A stretch of DNA of 64,000 nt from Bacteroidales bacterium (GCA_016285355.1 JAEEQP010000006.1:48682-112681); one strand, 5' to 3'; counted from the stretch's first letter, positions 33,402-43,059 are shown. A program made the numbers and translations. Notes: a model not told the origin generated them from the letters alone.

Positions 33402-35657
33402 ATGAACAAAAAGAACATTATCCTTATCCTTTGCCTTGTGTGCGGAATGGCGGTTGCCACCACCGTTTCAGCCCAAGGAAAACTCGTCCTTCGTGAGGAC
33501 AACATCGAAGAAATACTGAACGCCATGACCATTGAGGAGAAAGTCTCCCTGTTGGTCGGCGGTCCTGGAAATCTTGTGCCCGGTGCGGCAGGCTATACCC
33601 GCGAAATCGAGCGTCTCGGCATCCCGATGACGGTGCTTGCCGACGGTCCTGCTGGCCTCCGCATCCAACCGAAGCGCGAAGGCACAGAAGAAACCTTCTA
33701 CTGCACAGGCTTCCCCACCAGCACGCTCCTTGCCAGTTCATGGGACCCTGAATTGGTGGAGACCGTGACTACAGCGATGGGCAACGAAGTATTGGAATAC
33801 GGCGTAGATGTACTCCTTGCCCCTGGCATGAACCTCCATCGCAACCCGCTCTGTGGCCGCAACTTCGAGTATTACTCCGAAGACCCACTGCTTTCGGGCA
33901 AGATGGCCGCCGCATACGTGCGTGGCATACAGAAGAATGGTGTGGGTACTTCCATCAAGCACTTTGCTGCCAACAACCAAGAAATCAACCGCTTGGAAAA
34001 CGACGCCCGAGTGAGTAACCGAGCTTTGAGTGAACTCTATCTGAAGAACTTCGAAATTGCCGTCAAGGAAGGCAAGCCCTGGACGGTGATGTCGTCGTAC
34101 AACAAGCTCAATGGCGAGTATACCCAACAGAAACACGGTCTGCTGACTACCGTCCTCCGCGGCGAGTGGGGCTTCAACGGCATCGTGATGACCGACTGGG
34201 GTGTGAAAGACAACACCGTGAAAGCCGTCAAGGCTGGCAACGACCTGATGGAATGGGGCAAGCAAGTGGAGATTGACCGCATTTTGGCCGCCGTCAACAG
34301 CGGTGAAATCAGCCAAGAGGAACTTGACCGCAATGTGCGCAATATGTTGAAATACATTGTGAAGACTCCACATTTCCGCCATTACAACTACTCCAACAAG
34401 CCCGACCTGAAAGCCCATGCTGAAGTGGCACGCAAAGCCGCCGAAGAGTCTATCATCCTGCTTAAAAATGAGGGCACTTTGCCACTGAACGGCAACGAGA
34501 AAGTAGCACTCTATGGCATCAGTTCCGTCGATTTCGTGGGTATTGGGACAGGATCAGGATGGGTCAACACGGAACATATCGCCAACATGCAAGAAGCGAT
34601 GACTGAAGTGGGATTCATTTTGGATGAGAACTTGGCTGAATACTATCGTCTATGCTATGCCACCCAAAACACTACCGAAAAGATGAACGGTAACTCCATT
34701 GACAAGCGTCATCGTCCTGAGTCATCCGTCACGGCGCAAGCCATTGAGCGGCAGGCTGCTACCAACGATGTGGCTGTATTCGTATTGGGCCGTGTGGCCG
34801 GCGAAGGTGCCGACCGTGTGGTACCCGATGACTTTGAGCTATCTGCCATCGAACGAGAGATGCTTCAAAACATCAGTATGAGTTACCACAAGTTAGGCAA
34901 GAAAGTCGTGGTAGTGTTGAACATTGTTGGTGTCATAGAAACAGCTTCTTGGAAACATCTTGTTGATGCCATCGTGTTGCCTTGGGCTCCGGGACAGGAA
35001 GGTGCCTACGCAGTGTCCAATGTGCTTTGCGGAAAAGTAAACCCCTCAGGCAAACTGCCCATGACCTTCCCCATCAACTACATGGACAGCCCTTCTTCGA
35101 AGAACTTCCCCTACACATGGGATATGACCAAAGGTCGTAGAGGCGACAGAAAGAACGTGGATTTCACCGACTATGCCGAAAGCATCTGGGTGGGTTACCG
35201 TTATTTCCAAACCAAAGATGTGGGTGTTTCCTACCCCTTCGGCTATGGCTTGAGTTACACCACCTTTGCCTATTCCAAACCTACCATTAAAGCCAATGTC
35301 GATGGATTTACGGCAACAATTACAGTAAAGAACACTGGCAAAGTAGCGGGTCGAGAGGTAGTTGAATTGTACGTGTCCGCCCCTTCAGGTAATCTTGAAA
35401 AACCCACTCGCGAGTTGAAGGCCTTCGCCAAGACCAAACTATTGGCTCCAGGTGAGTCCGAGACCTTGACGATGAAAGTCTGTGCATACGAATTGGCCTC
35501 TTTCAACGAAGCCACATCTTCATGGGAAACGGCAGCTGGCACATATCAGGTGCTGTTTGGGGCTTCTGTTGAGGATATTCGTGCTACTGCATCGTTCCAT
35601 TTTGGAAAGGCGCAGACTTGGAAGGTGAACGATGTGTTGGGGATGCCGGAAGAGTGA
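33402..35657 (+). CDS. Glycoside hydrolase family 3 beta-glucosidase, secreted
   Basis: 751 residues with a Sec signal peptide ending VSAQ. The GH3 barrel has MTIEEKVSLLVGG, NLHRNPLCGRNFEYYSEDP, KHFAANNQE and the nucleophile in IVMTDWGV (Asp265); the second domain and a C-terminal Fn3-like domain (ITVKNTGKVAGREVVELYV) complete the usual three-domain form. It probably acts on beta-glucosides or xylosides in the periplasm. It is a different GH3 subgroup from 28876-31275, lacking the lipoprotein Cys and the repeat-derived N-terminus. It returns to normal base composition after the AT-rich gene upstream. Confidence 0.95.
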   Translation: MNKKNIILILCLVCGMAVATTVSAQGKLVLREDNIEEILNAMTIEEKVSLLVGGPGNLVPGAAGYTREIERLGIPMTVLADGPAGLRIQPKREGTEETFYCTGFPTSTLLASSWDPELVETVTTAMGNEVLEYGVDVLLAPGMNLHRNPLCGRNFEYYSEDPLLSGKMAAAYVRGIQKNGVGTSIKHFAANNQEINRLENDARVSNRALSELYLKNFEIAVKEGKPWTVMSSYNKLNGEYTQQKHGLLTTVLRGEWGFNGIVMTDWGVKDNTVKAVKAGNDLMEWGKQVEIDRILAAVNSGEISQEELDRNVRNMLKYIVKTPHFRHYNYSNKPDLKAHAEVARKAAEESIILLKNEGTLPLNGNEKVALYGISSVDFVGIGTGSGWVNTEHIANMQEAMTEVGFILDENLAEYYRLCYATQNTTEKMNGNSIDKRHRPESSVTAQAIERQAATNDVAVFVLGRVAGEGADRVVPDDFELSAIEREMLQNISMSYHKLGKKVVVVLNIVGVIETASWKHLVDAIVLPWAPGQEGAYAVSNVLCGKVNPSGKLPMTFPINYMDSPSSKNFPYTWDMTKGRRGDRKNVDFTDYAESIWVGYRYFQTKDVGVSYPFGYGLSYTTFAYSKPTIKANVDGFTATITVKNTGKVAGREVVELYVSAPSGNLEKPTRELKAFAKTKLLAPGESETLTMKVCAYELASFNEATSSWETAAGTYQVLFGASVEDIRATASFHFGKAQTWKVNDVLGMPEE

Positions 35658-35691
35658 CAGTTAATCTTTGCTGTTGTCTTGTGACGTAATG

Positions 35692-36855
35692 TTACTTGTT
35701 AAGTTCGTTATACAATGCCAGACCTTTCACCGTTAACAGATATTTTTGTCGCGGGTGGTTGGGTCTGTCAGGATAAAGCATACGGACATATTTGTCTTTG
35801 ATTGCAGGGGTGAGATAGAGATTTAGGAAACTCACTCTGTCTTTAAGTCCAGCATCTCCCATCATCTCTTTTATTGACATTTTTCCATCACCAACGATAG
35901 CTATCAACTTCTTAATATACAGATTATTCGTATCGAACTTGTTGGGTAGCTTGTTGGGTAACTTGTTGGGTGCATGTTGGGTACTTGTTGGGTCGGCCAG
36001 ATTCGGCTGCACGCTCCATTCTGCCGTGGGATGGATATGAAGATAGCGATTGCGCAAGTCCCATTGTTCACCAAGCAACAAATTACGGAAGAAACGCTCC
36101 AGATAGATGGGTGTATAATCTATTCCCTTTGCTATATTGTGGTAGTTGGCGCGTACCAGTGCATTACGGAAATACCAAGAATGCTTTGCGAACATGTCAT
36201 TGTCTACATCAAATCCCAATGAACGCAGATATTGTATCGTGAAAACTGCCGTGGTACGCGTGTTGCCTTCAGCAAAAGCATGTATTTGCCATAATCCCGA
36301 GACAAACCGTGTCAAATGGCTTATAATCTCATCATGACTCTTTCCTTTGTAGGTGTAAACACGTTCCTGCTCAATTTCATAGCCAATGGCACGACGCAAG
36401 TCTTCCCAGTTCAGATAAAGCACCGTATCCCCTTCCAACACCCATTCCTTCTTGGTGATGTCGTAGGTGCGAAACTCTCCAGCATGCTTCATCACACCCT
36501 CGAAAACGCGGCGATGCACAGACTGATAACCGCCTATGCTAAAGTCGAAAGTGGGACTGGACAGCACTTTTACTATGTTCGACGAAACGCGGTCAGCTTC
36601 CTCTTTGTCTTCATCGTTTGCATCACGGGCTGACTTTGTAATATAGTACTGGTTGACAAGTTCGCGGGCTTCATCTATGGTAATGACTCCTTCAATGTGT
36701 TGACGTGCAGTGTCTTGCAAATAGTTCGATACCTGCAAGCCATCGACTGCCTGTAGTCCGATAGCGGTCTGCCAATAACTCGCTTTTTCCCGCTGAGCGG
36801 GTTCCCCTTGTCGGATGTACTCGTCGAAGTTGATATATTGCTGTTTGTCACTCAT
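35692..36855 (-). CDS. Fic-domain protein
   Basis: 387 residues. The Fic core is IHAFAEGNTRTTAVF (near 190-205), a variant of HPFxxGNGR with Ala for Pro and Thr for Gly-region residue, keeping the catalytic His and the Gly-Asn-x-Arg anion hole. It would transfer AMP or a related group onto a target protein. The N-terminal helix carries RQHIEG where class II Fic proteins have an inhibitory S/TxxxEG; the Ser/Thr is missing. A C-terminal winged-helix region follows a run PNKLPNKLPNKF coded by a tandem DNA repeat (35938-35992). No antitoxin gene is adjacent. Confidence 0.9.
   Translation of the reverse strand: MSDKQQYINFDEYIRQGEPAQREKASYWQTAIGLQAVDGLQVSNYLQDTARQHIEGVITIDEARELVNQYYITKSARDANDEDKEEADRVSSNIVKVLSSPTFDFSIGGYQSVHRRVFEGVMKHAGEFRTYDITKKEWVLEGDTVLYLNWEDLRRAIGYEIEQERVYTYKGKSHDEIISHLTRFVSGLWQIHAFAEGNTRTTAVFTIQYLRSLGFDVDNDMFAKHSWYFRNALVRANYHNIAKGIDYTPIYLERFFRNLLLGEQWDLRNRYLHIHPTAEWSVQPNLADPTSTQHAPNKLPNKLPNKFDTNNLYIKKLIAIVGDGKMSIKEMMGDAGLKDRVSFLNLYLTPAIKDKYVRMLYPDRPNHPRQKYLLTVKGLALYNELNK
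35938..35992. repeat. Tandem repeat TTGTTGGGT within the Fic gene
   Basis: Five imperfect copies of CTTGTTGGGT/ATGTTGGGT. They encode the PNKLPNK repeats that link the Fic core with the C-terminal domain; copy number change would alter the linker or, if not a multiple of three bases, break the frame. Confidence 0.8.
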
Positions 36856-37020
36856 AAGTTCTAATATTCATTACTACTTGTCCTTATGTAGCCAGTCGCA
36901 TCACTTCGTTCTTGTCGTATGTTAATCATAAATGACCGTCTATAATGACAAATTGGATATGACCTACAAAAATACAAATAATTTTCATTCAAAGCCTTCC
37001 TTCCTTTCCAATTTTCTCAT

Positions 37021-37028
37021 TACTTTTG
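37021..37028 (+). promoter_or_regulatory. -7 box of the first C25 protease gene
   Basis: TACTTTTG, 25 bases before ATG 37054. The -33 element is weak. Confidence 0.5.
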
Positions 37029-37053
37029 CGGTTCAAAATTAATTCATTTTACC

Positions 37054-40000
37054 ATGAAAAAACTCAGCATCACCTTATTACTATTAATGGTCTGCCTCTT
37101 CGCCTCGGCGCAAAGCATTACACACATTTATCATTTCAACCAGCCGATGGTTCAACAAGTTGGTGAATACCAAACGCTTTCTTTCGAGAAAACCATCTCC
37201 AACGGCACGGTTGGCGAGCCGACTTTGCCTTGGCAAAGCATCAGCCTGATGCTGCCGCAAAACACCGAAGCCACTGCCATCCATGTGACTTTGAGCGACT
37301 TCGCGGAAATGGAAGGGCAATACAACCTCATGCCTGCACAAAGGATTCGTCCCATCTCGGATGACAATCCGTTCGTCTTCGAGAAAAACGAGGCTTTGTA
37401 CCGTTCCAGCGAGGCATATCCTAACAAGGAGTTTAACACGGTCAGCACACAGGTGCTCAATGGCGTTTCGTTTGCTTTCGGTGGATTTACGCCTGTGAAA
37501 TACAAACCCGCTTCAGGTCAAGTGAGTTATGCGCAAACCGTTACCGTTACTGTTGATTATCAGACTTCGCGTGCGGATAATAGCCGAAAACTTTGGTTGC
37601 GTCCTGAAACGAGAAACAGCATCAACCACCTTGCGCAAAATGCCGAAATGCTCGACAATTATGCCCGCCGCGACGGTGCTTTGCCGAGTTACGAGATACT
37701 GCTCATCACGCCACAAGATTATGTAGAAAGCTTTAATGATTATGTAGCCCTGTATGCAGGTCGTGGCATTCGTGTCCGTGTCGCTGGCTTGCAGGAGGTC
37801 TATGCCGCCATGACAGGCCGCGACAACAAGGAGAAAATCCGTAATTATATCATCCAAGAATACGAGAATAACGGCATTTCGATGGTGCTCCTCGGCGGCG
37901 ATGTCGACTTGGTGCCTCACCGCGACCTCTGGTGTCATGCGCAAGAAGGCTACGATGACTATGTGCCCTCCGATACCTACTACGCCTGCTTGGACGGCAT
38001 CCTCAACGATGACAACGACAACAAATGGGGCGAAATCGGCGAGGACGACCTGTTGCCTGAACTGTCCATCGCCCGCCTGCCCTTCAACAACGCCAACCAG
38101 TTGGAAACCATCCTATCCAAGACCTTCAGCTACATGACTTCACCTGTTTTGGGCGAGTTCCGCAGACCTATTCTGGCAGGCGAACATCTTGGCGACGGCG
38201 TGTATGCCAGCCAAGACCTTGAACGTCTCATTGGCGAAGTCAACTTCAATGGCTACACGACCTACGGCTATCCCGAAGACTATACTTTTGTGCGCGTTTA
38301 TGAGACACCGACGCATTGGTGGAATCCTGACGAGCTGGCCGCCGCCATCAACGACGGTTGCCAATACGTGAACCATTTCGGCCACGCCAACACGAGCTAT
38401 GTGGCTGGTTGGTACAACTGGGACATCACGCCAAGCCTGTTTTATGGTGCCAATGGTGTCGACCACAACTATTTCATCTTCAAGAGTCAAGGCTGTATCT
38501 GTGGTGACTTCGCCGACGACTGCATTTTGGAGCGCATGGTCGTGAACCAGACCGGTGCCGTGGCCGCCATAGGCAACTCGCGCTATGGCTGGTACAACCA
38601 AGCTGGCGACGGTCCCTCATCGCATTACCACCGCGAACTCATCGACGCCTACTGCCACGAACGCATTGCTGGCCTCGGTGAGGCTTTGAAAGAATGTAAG
38701 ATTCAGACCTCGCCTTTCATCACCATGGATGGCGAGATTGGTGTGTTGCGCTGGAGTTTCTATGCTCTCAACGCTTTGGGCGACGTCGGCCTCAGTGCAT
38801 GGTTCGACGAGCCTTTCACGCCTGAAATTGATTGTGCTACCACCCTACCTGTCGGCACGGACCGCATCCCTGTCACTGTGAAGGATGAAAACGGAAATGG
38901 TGTCTACAACTTCGAATGCCGCCTGTTCAAGAGCGAGGAACTGATTGCCATGACCTCCACTGATGAAAACGGCGAGGCTGAACTGCGCTTTGCTGCCGTC
39001 AATAATACCGATGTCCTCGACCTTTATGTTACAGGCATGAACGGCTGGCCGCAACACCTCCACCTCAGTTTTGACGATAACTATTGCGCCCACGTTCTGA
39101 TTGACAGCTACACCCTTAACGACCCCGACGGACAAGTGGACTTCGGCGAAAGCCAGAGTCTTAACGTGACGTTCCGCAACGTGGGCAACCTGGAAACCAA
39201 CGACGTGGAAGCTTATTTGTATTGCTTTATGCCTGAATACCTTAGCATCACGCAAAGCCAAACCATCATAGACCACATTGATGCCTACGGCTCGGTGACT
39301 ATCGACAACGCTTTCGAAATCAAAGTGAGCGACAACGTGCCCGACCAAACCGTGATTCCTATAGAGCTTGATTGTACCAGTGGCTGTGAATCATGGGTAA
39401 GCCAGTTTGAAATCACGATAAACGCCCCCGACTTCGGGCCTATCACCGCCGTTTTGGAGGAAGTGACAGGTAACGGCAACGGCCATGCCGATACTGGTGA
39501 GACCCTCACGCTGCACTTCTCTGGCAAGAACACAGGCCATAGCCTTGCGCCCAACACCAGCTTTGGTGTGTTCTGCTCCGCACCCGAAATCGTCTATGAA
39601 AACAACTTCTTCAGCATCGGTGACTTGGCTACAGACGACACCTTCACCGTCGATTTCACCTTCAGCATCGTGGGCATCAGGACGGCCAAGGCCTACGAAC
39701 TCATTTTGGCCACTTATTCAGGAAACTATGTCGTCTATGACTCCTATTTCGTCAATGTGGACAGTGAGATGGAAGACTTTGAGACGGGCGATTTCAGCAA
39801 GTTCGACTGGCAGTTTGAGGGCGAAGGCGGCTGGGAGATTGTTCACAATGGCACCATTGAAGGTCAATTCTGCGCCCACACTATCGAAATGGGTCACAAC
39901 TGCGAGGCTGTGATGAGCCTTGACTACGATTTTGCCTGCGACAATGAAATCAGTTTTTATGTGAAGACCTCCACCGAAACAGGCTACGACTTCCTCAACT

Positions 40001-40437
40001 TCTATGTCGACGACGAGCGCATGGGTCGTTGGGCAGGCGAAATGGGCTGGACTTTGGTCAGTTACATGATTCCACAAGGCAGTCACCGACTCACTTGGAG
40101 CTATGTCAAAGACGGCGGTGCTACTGGCGGACAGGACTGTGTTTGGGTGGATTACATTGTGCTACCGCCCACCGAAGTTGTCCTTGATATGGAAGAAAAC
40201 GGCCCTTCGACGGACTCAGGGGCCTTAACACTCTACCCCAACCCCTCAAACGGCGATTTCACCATTGCATTGCGCCAGACCTCACAAATCAGCGTGTTCA
40301 ATGCCATGGGACAACAAGTTCTCAACCTCAACGAGGCGAGCGGATTGCAGCATCTTCATTTGGATGCAGCGGGCGTTTATTTTGTCCGCATCAGCAATGC
40401 CAATGGCGTGGAAGTGAAGAAAGTGGTTGTTGAGTAA
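37054..40437 (+). CDS. Gingipain-family (C25) cysteine protease, T9SS cargo
   Basis: 1,127 residues. Signal peptide MKKLSITLLLLMVCLFASAQ; a propeptide-like region to about 215; the C25 catalytic domain (about 220-590) with His444 in HFGHANTSY and Cys481 in SQGCICGDF, 37 residues apart; immunoglobulin-like and CARDB-like beta domains; and a C-terminal T9SS sorting domain beginning LTLYPNPSNGDF and ending VKKVVVE. By family it is an exported endopeptidase matured on the cell surface. A repeat B copy (40201-40224) forms the linker just before the sorting domain. The whole domain plan matches its paralog at 43789-47178. Confidence 0.93.
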   Translation: MKKLSITLLLLMVCLFASAQSITHIYHFNQPMVQQVGEYQTLSFEKTISNGTVGEPTLPWQSISLMLPQNTEATAIHVTLSDFAEMEGQYNLMPAQRIRPISDDNPFVFEKNEALYRSSEAYPNKEFNTVSTQVLNGVSFAFGGFTPVKYKPASGQVSYAQTVTVTVDYQTSRADNSRKLWLRPETRNSINHLAQNAEMLDNYARRDGALPSYEILLITPQDYVESFNDYVALYAGRGIRVRVAGLQEVYAAMTGRDNKEKIRNYIIQEYENNGISMVLLGGDVDLVPHRDLWCHAQEGYDDYVPSDTYYACLDGILNDDNDNKWGEIGEDDLLPELSIARLPFNNANQLETILSKTFSYMTSPVLGEFRRPILAGEHLGDGVYASQDLERLIGEVNFNGYTTYGYPEDYTFVRVYETPTHWWNPDELAAAINDGCQYVNHFGHANTSYVAGWYNWDITPSLFYGANGVDHNYFIFKSQGCICGDFADDCILERMVVNQTGAVAAIGNSRYGWYNQAGDGPSSHYHRELIDAYCHERIAGLGEALKECKIQTSPFITMDGEIGVLRWSFYALNALGDVGLSAWFDEPFTPEIDCATTLPVGTDRIPVTVKDENGNGVYNFECRLFKSEELIAMTSTDENGEAELRFAAVNNTDVLDLYVTGMNGWPQHLHLSFDDNYCAHVLIDSYTLNDPDGQVDFGESQSLNVTFRNVGNLETNDVEAYLYCFMPEYLSITQSQTIIDHIDAYGSVTIDNAFEIKVSDNVPDQTVIPIELDCTSGCESWVSQFEITINAPDFGPITAVLEEVTGNGNGHADTGETLTLHFSGKNTGHSLAPNTSFGVFCSAPEIVYENNFFSIGDLATDDTFTVDFTFSIVGIRTAKAYELILATYSGNYVVYDSYFVNVDSEMEDFETGDFSKFDWQFEGEGGWEIVHNGTIEGQFCAHTIEMGHNCEAVMSLDYDFACDNEISFYVKTSTETGYDFLNFYVDDERMGRWAGEMGWTLVSYMIPQGSHRLTWSYVKDGGATGGQDCVWVDYIVLPPTEVVLDMEENGPSTDSGALTLYPNPSNGDFTIALRQTSQISVFNAMGQQVLNLNEASGLQHLHLDAAGVYFVRISNANGVEVKKVVVE
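40201..40224. repeat. Dispersed repeat family B before the T9SS domain
   Basis: GGCCCTTCGACGGACTCAGG GGCC, translated GPSTDSGAL in the linker between the last beta domain and the sorting domain of the C25 protease. Confidence 0.7.
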
Positions 40438-40439
40438 CT

Positions 40440-40506
40440 AAAATTGACCGCCTATAGATTCCAATCGCACAAGTCTTTGCGTGGAATGACATAGGCGGTC
40501 AATTTT
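40440..40506 (+). terminator. Hairpin repeat family H, copy 3, acting as bidirectional terminator
   Basis: A 16-bp perfect outer stem (40440-40455 with 40491-40506, AAAATTGACCGCCTAT), internal loop AG opposite GAC, inner stem ATTCC with GGAAT, 21-base loop. It ends in TTTT and begins AAAA, sitting between two convergent genes, so it probably ends both transcripts. The core is the same as in copies at 11260 and 16076. Confidence 0.8.
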
Positions 40507-40547
40507 CGCGGAGATTCAGGCAGGCTGATGGTTTCTCAACATTCATA

Positions 40548-41714
40548 TCATGAAATAATCATATAGGTTTGTACGACTCTCCAACCCTTTTCCGTTTTTT
40601 TCACCCAATAGCCCGCTCCCCAAGTATTAAACCCATAATCAAATATATAGGTATCCTTTTCGCCGTCAACTTTGAACAAAGGCGAAATACGCATCCTACA
40701 TAAATCATTTTCAAAATACCTTGGATTGCTTTCATACTCTTCCGTAGTAAGAATAATCACGCGGTACGATTTCGGCTGAATGTTTTGCAGTCCCGGTTCG
40801 TCCGTCACGATCAGAATGGTTTCAGTAGTATCCACAACACAATGTATTTCAGGTTTTTCATCTATGGATAGAACAGACTCGCAATCCTTAAAATCATAAC
40901 AAATTTCTTCATCACCGTTAATCAACGCCTCAAAAATGATGCTTTTGTCCGTTCTCTTTGAGGCAAAGCGAGGATTCATATCCAAATTGTCAGGAATGCC
41001 GTCGCCATCGGTATCATCATTATTGGTGTCGGTTCGGAACTTAGCCTCGACAATGTCCGTTAAGCCATCGCCATCGGAATCCTTGCGCAAAGTCCTCAAA
41101 TCCAAGGTCAACAACAAACCATCTTTGACCAATTGATAATTTGGGGCACCAAAAGGCATGATGAATGATGACATTTGTCGTAACAGACAGGCCTCAATTT
41201 GCAAATCGCCCTGCTCGTTAATCAAAGGATAAGAGGAATACCACTTGACAAACAAAGGCTGCTTCTGGACGATGCCTGTATAATAATGCGACCAAGATTT
41301 TCCATTGTCATCGGAATAAGCCACCCAAATTTCAGGTTCACCTATAAAGGTCTCTACATATTTGAAGTCGTAATAAACAAAGGCTTCCACTTTCCCTTTC
41401 TTTTCATGCTTTAGGATCCTAAATCTATCAATATTGCCAATATATTGACGAGCTACGGAATGAAATTCTACGGAGTCCTGATACGGCGTAAAAAACAAAG
41501 TATCGTTATAAGGCGTATAATCGTCCACTTCCGCAAATTTAAAGAAGTCGTCATAATAGTTTGAGACAATTTTCTTATTCACAGGCTCAAAAGACTTGAA
41601 CGTCTTTCTTTTGTCATAATACTCTTCTCTTTCCTTGCTTTCATAGTCCTCCTGGGCCATAACAAACGCCGGAACTACTAAAATCAATAACAAAAGGCTA
41701 ATGTACTGTTTCAT
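40548..41714 (-). CDS. Secreted protein with thrombospondin type 3-like calcium repeats (paralog 1)
   Basis: 388 residues from ATG 41714. Signal peptide MKQYISLLLLILVVPAFVMAQ. The middle holds two calcium-binding repeats, DSDGDGLTDIVEAKFRTDTN and DTDGDGIPDNLDMNPR, as in TSP3 or OmpA-linked proteins. The first half resembles its neighbour closely (YIGNIDRFRILKHEKKGKVEAF, WVAYSDDNGKSWSHYYTG). I do not recognise the complete family. Its paralog lies 33 bases upstream; the two are probably one transcript ending at the hairpin after 40506. Confidence 0.85.
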   Translation of the reverse strand: MKQYISLLLLILVVPAFVMAQEDYESKEREEYYDKRKTFKSFEPVNKKIVSNYYDDFFKFAEVDDYTPYNDTLFFTPYQDSVEFHSVARQYIGNIDRFRILKHEKKGKVEAFVYYDFKYVETFIGEPEIWVAYSDDNGKSWSHYYTGIVQKQPLFVKWYSSYPLINEQGDLQIEACLLRQMSSFIMPFGAPNYQLVKDGLLLTLDLRTLRKDSDGDGLTDIVEAKFRTDTNNDDTDGDGIPDNLDMNPRFASKRTDKSIIFEALINGDEEICYDFKDCESVLSIDEKPEIHCVVDTTETILIVTDEPGLQNIQPKSYRVIILTTEEYESNPRYFENDLCRMRISPLFKVDGEKDTYIFDYGFNTWGAGYWVKKTEKGWRVVQTYMIIS

Positions 41715-41746
41715 AATTTTGAGATTTATTACCAAAATAAACGTTT

Positions 41747-43021
41747 TTAATCATCTACGATACTCATTATACCACCAATTTGCCAGCCTTTGTCTGTCCA
41801 TTTGGCATAGTATAAACTATTCCACATCAAACCTCCAATAGAGAAAACATAAGTATTTTCCAAGTGATCGGTTTTGAACATTGGGGAATAAGAGTACACA
41901 CCATAAAACGCATCCCCATATTCATTTTTTATTTTTATGGCATCGTACTCTTCAGACGAAAGAAAAATGAATCTGTCATTTTCGGGCTGTATACTGATAA
42001 GATTAGGGTCATCGGAGACAACCGTGACTGTCATAGTTGAATCAGTGGGATAATACACCGGCGTAACTTCATCCAAAGGAATCAATGCACATGTATCAGT
42101 GTCCCACAAACACCATTCAAGCCTTTTGTCAGAATTGACAATCGCCTCATAGACAATCGTTTTATCAGTTCTCGGCGCAGCACGACGCGGATTCAAGTCC
42201 AAATTGTCGGGGACACCGTCACCGTCGGTATCAGCATTGTTAGGGTCAGTGAAATATTTCTTTTCGAGGATGTCAGTCAAGCCATCGCCATCAGAATCTC
42301 TTCGAAGTGTGGCCAAATCAAACGTAAGTAGCAGCCCATCTTGAACCAACTCATATTCTGCAAACAAACCGATAGACATCTTTCTCATCAGGCACGCCTC
42401 GATTTGAAAGTCACCTTCGGAATTAAGCAACGAATAGTTGGAATACCACTTGATATATAAAGGTTTCTTCTGTGTGATGCCTGTGTAATAATAGGACCAA
42501 TTGTTGCCACTATCAATAGAATATGCAACCCAAATGCCCAATCCGTTTTCCATCTCTCCAATCTCATAGATAAAGGCTTCGATTGTTCCTTTCCTCTCGT
42601 GCTTTAAAATTGAACATCGGTCAATTTTTCCAATGTATTGAGGCTCGTGGAAAAACAAATCACTCGGAACGTATTGCGCTTCGGGTAAAGAGTCTCTGTA
42701 CCTTTTCAGCCGTTTGTCTTCAACTGTACGCAACGAGTCGTAATAAGGCGTATGATAATCCTTTTGCTTTTCGTATGGCACATAATCCTTGATTTTCTTG
42801 AAATTGAAAAAATCATTCTTATAGCGTTTTACCTTACTCTTTTTCAAAGGCTTAAACGGTATAAACTTCCATTCCTTGTCCTCACCATGATGATAGTACT
42901 GGTCTTTTTCAGTACTTTTGAATTTGGCTAAATATGCCTCAAAATCATCATCTTCCTCCTGCGCAAACGAAAACATCGGAACCAACAATACCAACAATAA
43001 TAGGCTAATGTACTGTTTCAT
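41747..43021 (-). CDS. Secreted protein with thrombospondin type 3-like calcium repeats (paralog 2)
   Basis: 424 residues from ATG 43021, chosen because MKQYISLLLLVLLVP then equals the paralog's start; ATG 43030 (MKNMKQ) is possible. The signal peptide ends SFAQ and is followed by an acidic stretch. The calcium repeats are DSDGDGLTDILEKKYFTDPN and DTDGDGVPDNLDLNPR. The two proteins share most of the region before the repeats and the layout after it, so they arose by tandem duplication. Placed between two C25 protease genes, they could be calcium-dependent partners or inhibitors, but this is only a guess. Confidence 0.85.
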   Translation of the reverse strand: MKQYISLLLLVLLVPMFSFAQEEDDDFEAYLAKFKSTEKDQYYHHGEDKEWKFIPFKPLKKSKVKRYKNDFFNFKKIKDYVPYEKQKDYHTPYYDSLRTVEDKRLKRYRDSLPEAQYVPSDLFFHEPQYIGKIDRCSILKHERKGTIEAFIYEIGEMENGLGIWVAYSIDSGNNWSYYYTGITQKKPLYIKWYSNYSLLNSEGDFQIEACLMRKMSIGLFAEYELVQDGLLLTFDLATLRRDSDGDGLTDILEKKYFTDPNNADTDGDGVPDNLDLNPRRAAPRTDKTIVYEAIVNSDKRLEWCLWDTDTCALIPLDEVTPVYYPTDSTMTVTVVSDDPNLISIQPENDRFIFLSSEEYDAIKIKNEYGDAFYGVYSYSPMFKTDHLENTYVFSIGGLMWNSLYYAKWTDKGWQIGGIMSIVDD

Positions 43022-43051
43022 GTTTTTCATATTTTGATGATTAATATGTTG

Positions 43052-43059
43052 CAAAAATA
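43052..43059 (-). promoter_or_regulatory. -7 box of the calcium-repeat gene pair
   Basis: TATTTTTG on the minus strand, 30 bases before ATG 43021. Confidence 0.5.

Noticed and set aside
35938..35992. Considered as a CRISPR-like array
   Set aside because: Units are only 9-10 bases, without spacers, and inside a coding frame.
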